From positions 124,001 to 188,000 of the forward strand of contig JALXWS010000001.1 of assembly GCA_025144025.1 (NCBI GenBank): a stretch of DNA of 64,000 nucleotides, given 5' to 3'. The notes under the pieces were generated by a model. It made no database searches. It saw nothing but the letters and a program-made list of their open reading frames with translations, and had not been told where the DNA came from. Of the stretch, positions 61,485 to 64,000 are shown in pieces; position 1 is the first letter of the stretch; every line of letters starts with the position of its first letter. Origin of the DNA: Corynebacterium sp. p3-SID1241 (lineage in GTDB: Bacteria > Actinomycetota > Actinomycetes > Mycobacteriales > Mycobacteriaceae). Made by a program: the position numbers and the translations under genes.

Positions 61485-63004
61485 TAGGTCGCCTCAACCC
61501 GCCAGCGGCCGCCGGACCATACCAAGAGCCAGGCCCGCTGATGCTCTTCGTGCTCGGCTTGCCCCACCGCCTGCAGGCGCGCCACATGCTGCGGGCTATC
61601 GGTCCACCACTGCGTATCCACCGGCCACGGTCCTGCCCACCCCAGCACGCGGAAACGATGCGCACCCCAGCTCAAGGCCACCGGCACCCCGGACAGGAGG
61701 GCTTCGGCGGTAACGAAGACGGGGCGCCCGGCGGCGTCGATAAGCCGAATGCTTGCGGCCGGATGATTCGGACCACCGCCCAGCCGTGCAGGCAGGGGCG
61801 CGGGAATGCGGCCAGGCCACTCGCCCTGCGGCGGTGCGTCACGCTGCTCACCATAGGGCACGTACTCGATACGCTCGGCCACCCCACGGCCACCCACTGC
61901 CCGCGGCTGCAGCACGCGGTCAATCCCCAGCTGTGATTGCACGCGGGCGATCACGCGCTTGACCTGTTCCTGCGAACCCTCCCCGCCCCAGAGGCCAGCG
62001 GCGGCTGGGGCGGCAACCTCCACCGGCTCCAACGCTAGGCGGCGAATGGCCGCGCCCTCACCAGTAGCGCGCGTGAGCCAACCATCGAGCTGCCAGCGCA
62101 CGCGGTCTGCGGTAGCTTGCTCCGTCAGCGCCTCCTGCGTGCGCCATACCCGCGCCAGCTCCTCGCCGGTGTCAAACTCCGCCACCACGCGCAGCCGCAA
62201 GCACACCTTGCCGGCTTCCTCCAAGCAGGCATGCAGCCGAGCCGCGAGTTGGCGGGCCGCGAAGGCCGCCGCGTCCACGCGCTCGATGCGCTCTTCCATT
62301 TCCACGGCCAGGTCTGGGCGCGCCATTTCTGGAGCTACGCGCCTATCCGCACGGGCCTGGGCCAGCTCATGTGCGCGCCGGCCAGGCTCGCCAAACCGGG
62401 TGGCTACCTGCTTAAACGGCAGCGCCGCTAAGTCACCCAGGCGCCGCACACCCAGCTTATCCAGCTGCGCAACAAACCCAGCATCAAAGCCCAATGCCTC
62501 ATCGGCGGCGAGCACTCCTATGGGCTGGGTGGCCAAAAACTCCCGCGATCCGCCCTCTGGCACCACCGCACCCATGCTACGGTGCCGGGCCGCGATAATG
62601 GCCGTAGCAATCTCATCGGCGACGCCGAGGGTGGAATCGAAGCCGGCGTACGAAGAGGCGTCGACAAGCATCTCTAATGCTTTCTCCCCGTGGTAGCGCA
62701 GCGCCGCGCCCGCGTCCACAATGGCCAAACCAGGGCGCAGCACCTCCACCGAGGAAGCCACCGCATCCAAACCGGCTGCCACCTCCGCAAAGGCCGCGCC
62801 ATCCCGGTCCGGGTTAGCCTCCACCACCGCCGCCTCGGGGCACAGCGCTTGGGCCTGACGCAGGCGCATTCCACGTCGAATACCCGCCCGGCGCGCCGCC
62901 CTATCGCATACCGCCACCGCGTGATTGCGCGCAATGACCATAGGGCCCTGCTTGCCGACGGCCTGGATGGGCCAATCCGGAAACCACACGGCCGCTACCC
63001 TCAT
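61481..63004 (-). CDS. imuB: ImuB, Y-family polymerase-like mutasome protein
   Basis: A 507-residue Y-family polymerase homologue that acts as the scaffold linking ImuA' and DnaE2 to the beta clamp. The N-terminus AAVWFPDWPIQAVG lacks the catalytic acidic residues of active Y polymerases, as expected for ImuB. QLDKLGVRRLGDLAALPF around residue 185 is the helix-hairpin-helix/little-finger region. The long C-terminal part (about 330-507) has ERIEYVPYGEQ and RFRVLGWAGPWPVD, typical of ImuB. The start overlaps the imuA' stop (ATGA). Confidence 0.92.
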   Translation of the reverse strand: MRVAAVWFPDWPIQAVGKQGPMVIARNHAVAVCDRAARRAGIRRGMRLRQAQALCPEAAVVEANPDRDGAAFAEVAAGLDAVASSVEVLRPGLAIVDAGAALRYHGEKALEMLVDASSYAGFDSTLGVADEIATAIIAARHRSMGAVVPEGGSREFLATQPIGVLAADEALGFDAGFVAQLDKLGVRRLGDLAALPFKQVATRFGEPGRRAHELAQARADRRVAPEMARPDLAVEMEERIERVDAAAFAARQLAARLHACLEEAGKVCLRLRVVAEFDTGEELARVWRTQEALTEQATADRVRWQLDGWLTRATGEGAAIRRLALEPVEVAAPAAAGLWGGEGSQEQVKRVIARVQSQLGIDRVLQPRAVGGRGVAERIEYVPYGEQRDAPPQGEWPGRIPAPLPARLGGGPNHPAASIRLIDAAGRPVFVTAEALLSGVPVALSWGAHRFRVLGWAGPWPVDTQWWTDSPQHVARLQAVGQAEHEEHQRAWLLVWSGGRWRVEATY

Positions 63005-63663
63005 ACGGCCTCCAACCGGCGCCGCTGGCCCACCGTGAGCACCCCGTGCGAGGTCGCTTGTTTCGAGGTAACCTCCACGTCCATGTCCACACCACGGATG
63101 CGCCCACTGCCCTTGCCGACGCCCCGATAGGCACTCACCCTTGCCCCTATCCCCACCGCCGTGCCCGGCAGCCGAGTGCCCACCGTCAGCACCGCCGCAC
63201 GCCCGCCGCGCACCTTCGCCAGCACCGGCCGAGCCTTGGTTGGGCTCACCTCACCGGGCGGCCCATGGTGGATGACGAGATCTAGCCCTTCTGCCAATAC
63301 TCCTGTCACCATCCAGGAATCCACGCCCGGATCTGGGACGGTTACCACGCGTTCGATAACACCTTCCTCGGCCACTTGTGCGAGTAGAAGATCTGGCCAC
63401 CCCACTACGCCTACATGCCCACCGCGGGCCGTGAGGTGGCAGATAAGCTCCACCACAAGCGCTGGACAGTTCGCGCAGTGCACCACCTGCCGGCGCACCA
63501 GGCCACCTGCAGGAAGCAGACGCGCCAGGCCAGGAAGGGTGTCTACCAGCTCTTCTTCTGAGCCACGCTCCATAGCGCGCATGCGAGCACGCAGCATCGC
63601 CACACGGTCCGACCCGCTTAGCCCGGCCACCGCTTTGTCTAGACGAACGCTCGTTTGACTCAC
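63001..63663 (-). CDS. ImuA'-type mutasome accessory protein
   Basis: A 220-residue RecA-like accessory protein of the ImuA'/ImuB/DnaE2 system. It lacks a Walker A motif, as usual for ImuA'. Identification rests on position (coupled to imuB by ATGA), size, and the core VVHCANCPALVVELICHLTARGG with conserved Cys pair. The start is taken as GTG 63663 (VSQTSVRLDKAV); upstream codons overlap the divergent promoter region. A right half of a LexA box lies at 63704-63710. Confidence 0.8.
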   Translation of the reverse strand: MSQTSVRLDKAVAGLSGSDRVAMLRARMRAMERGSEEELVDTLPGLARLLPAGGLVRRQVVHCANCPALVVELICHLTARGGHVGVVGWPDLLLAQVAEEGVIERVVTVPDPGVDSWMVTGVLAEGLDLVIHHGPPGEVSPTKARPVLAKVRGGRAAVLTVGTRLPGTAVGIGARVSAYRGVGKGSGRIRGVDMDVEVTSKQATSHGVLTVGQRRRLEAV

Positions 63664-63694
63664 CCGGATAGTATGAACCCTCACCCGGACACAT

Positions 63695-63710
63695 GCAAGT
63701 GTATGTTCGA
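63695..63710. promoter_or_regulatory. Degenerate LexA box between imuA' and the divergent gene
   Basis: GCAAGTGTATGTTCGA has a perfect right half (TGTTCGA) of the recalled LexA consensus but only two of seven matches in the left half. It lies 32-47 bases before imuA' and 18 bases before the divergent ATG at 63728. Confidence 0.4.
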
Positions 63711-63727
63711 ATGATAGCCTTAGCGGC

Positions 63728-64000
63728 ATGAACCTCAACGCTGCCTACGGTGCCATGCGCGAGCACACCACCCCCATCCCCACTCCGGCATGGGTGCGCT
63801 TGGGCTCGTCCATCCTCATCGGTGCGGCCGTGGCACTCTTGGCAAGCCGCGCGCATATCTTTGCCGTACTGGTTGGGGCGCTCGTATGCCTTGTGGCAGC
63901 CTTCGTCCTCGTCTTTGCCCACCCCTACCGCGGCGCGATGCGCGCTTATGCCGACAAGCGCAACGTCACTCTGGTTCCCACCATCGCACAGCTCGTACCG
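63728..64000 (+). CDS. Membrane protein, N-terminal part (runs off the window)
   Basis: The frame is open to the last base, giving the first 91 residues. Two hydrophobic segments (SSILIGAAVALLASRA and IFAVLVGALVCLVAAFVLVFA) are separated by a very short loop, and a basic segment HPYRGAMRAYADKRN follows, so the next part is cytoplasmic. No family is recognised from the fragment. TAGCCT at 63715-63720 seven bases before the ATG suggests a leaderless message. It is divergent from imuA'-imuB, and the half LexA site lies between them. Confidence 0.65.
   Translation, partial: MNLNAAYGAMREHTTPIPTPAWVRLGSSILIGAAVALLASRAHIFAVLVGALVCLVAAFVLVFAHPYRGAMRAYADKRNVTLVPTIAQLVP

Overview
The window is a contiguous piece of a high-GC actinobacterial chromosome, almost certainly a Corynebacterium. 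The basis is the gene content and order. There is an acyl-CoA carboxylase/maf/rhodanese/accBC block, pyruvate carboxylase close to LpdA, an M20 amidohydrolase and upp, monomeric isocitrate dehydrogenase, PdxST with a divergent MocR-type PdxR, MetY/MetX, FolD with a DUF3017 partner, and the DnaE2/ImuB/ImuA' mutasome. Many genes have a TAnnnT -10 box only 6-8 bases before the start codon, which suggests leaderless mRNAs. The species cannot be fixed from sequence reading alone; a lipophilic skin-type Corynebacterium is a guess. I see no rRNA, tRNA, CRISPR array, prophage or insertion sequence.

Layout. 1-8.6 kb: acyl-CoA carboxylase (accD fragment, accE, accBC) with maf, a DUF3151 protein, a lipoprotein, a DUF4282 membrane protein, an ATP-grasp-like protein and a rhodanese that lacks its catalytic cysteine. 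8.7-11.9 kb: an ABC transporter pair and a GntR(YtrA)-DUF1648 operon with tandem operators. 12.1-15.5 kb: pyc. 15.8-21.5 kb: a visibly AT-richer accessory island. It holds a secreted cysteine-containing I36/beta-gamma-crystallin-like protein whose start region needs a -1 frameshift at A AAA AAC, a MacB-type ABC transporter behind an attenuator-like hairpin, and a second GntR-ABC operon preceded by a 9-codon leader ORF. 21.5-28.7 kb: lpdA, amidohydrolase, XRE regulator, upp, an EspC-like small protein plus an NlpC/P60 hydrolase, and a conserved unknown. 28.8-39.6 kb: hydrolases, a degenerate adenosine-deaminase-like protein, D,D-carboxypeptidase, RDD and YihY membrane proteins, trpS, TRIC channel, exonuclease III and an MFS transporter. 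39.8-47.7 kb: icd, pdxTS/pdxR, metY-metX. 47.8-54 kb: HNH protein, DUF3017-folD, trmL, paired PH-domain proteins, and two small XRE-plus-membrane-protein modules. 54-64 kb: dnaE2, metQNI, a sucrase/ferredoxin-like protein, an AMIN-like lipoprotein, imuB-imuA', and the start of a divergent membrane protein.

How it fits together. Central carbon and lipid metabolism dominate: Pyc and Icd on the TCA side, and AccD/E/BC supplying malonyl-CoA for fatty and mycolic acids. Sulfur amino acids are covered by MetX-MetY synthesis and MetQNI uptake, and vitamin B6 by PdxST under PdxR. Damage-induced mutagenesis is represented by DnaE2, ImuB and ImuA', with a good LexA-type box before dnaE2.

The strongest candidate for something new is the 15.8-19.4 kb unit: a secreted small protein with possible recoding, followed by a dedicated ABC transporter. 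A second, unrelated signal is a strongly over-represented word, CTTGCCGAC, with 17 copies seen by eye in several reading frames and in intergenic DNA.
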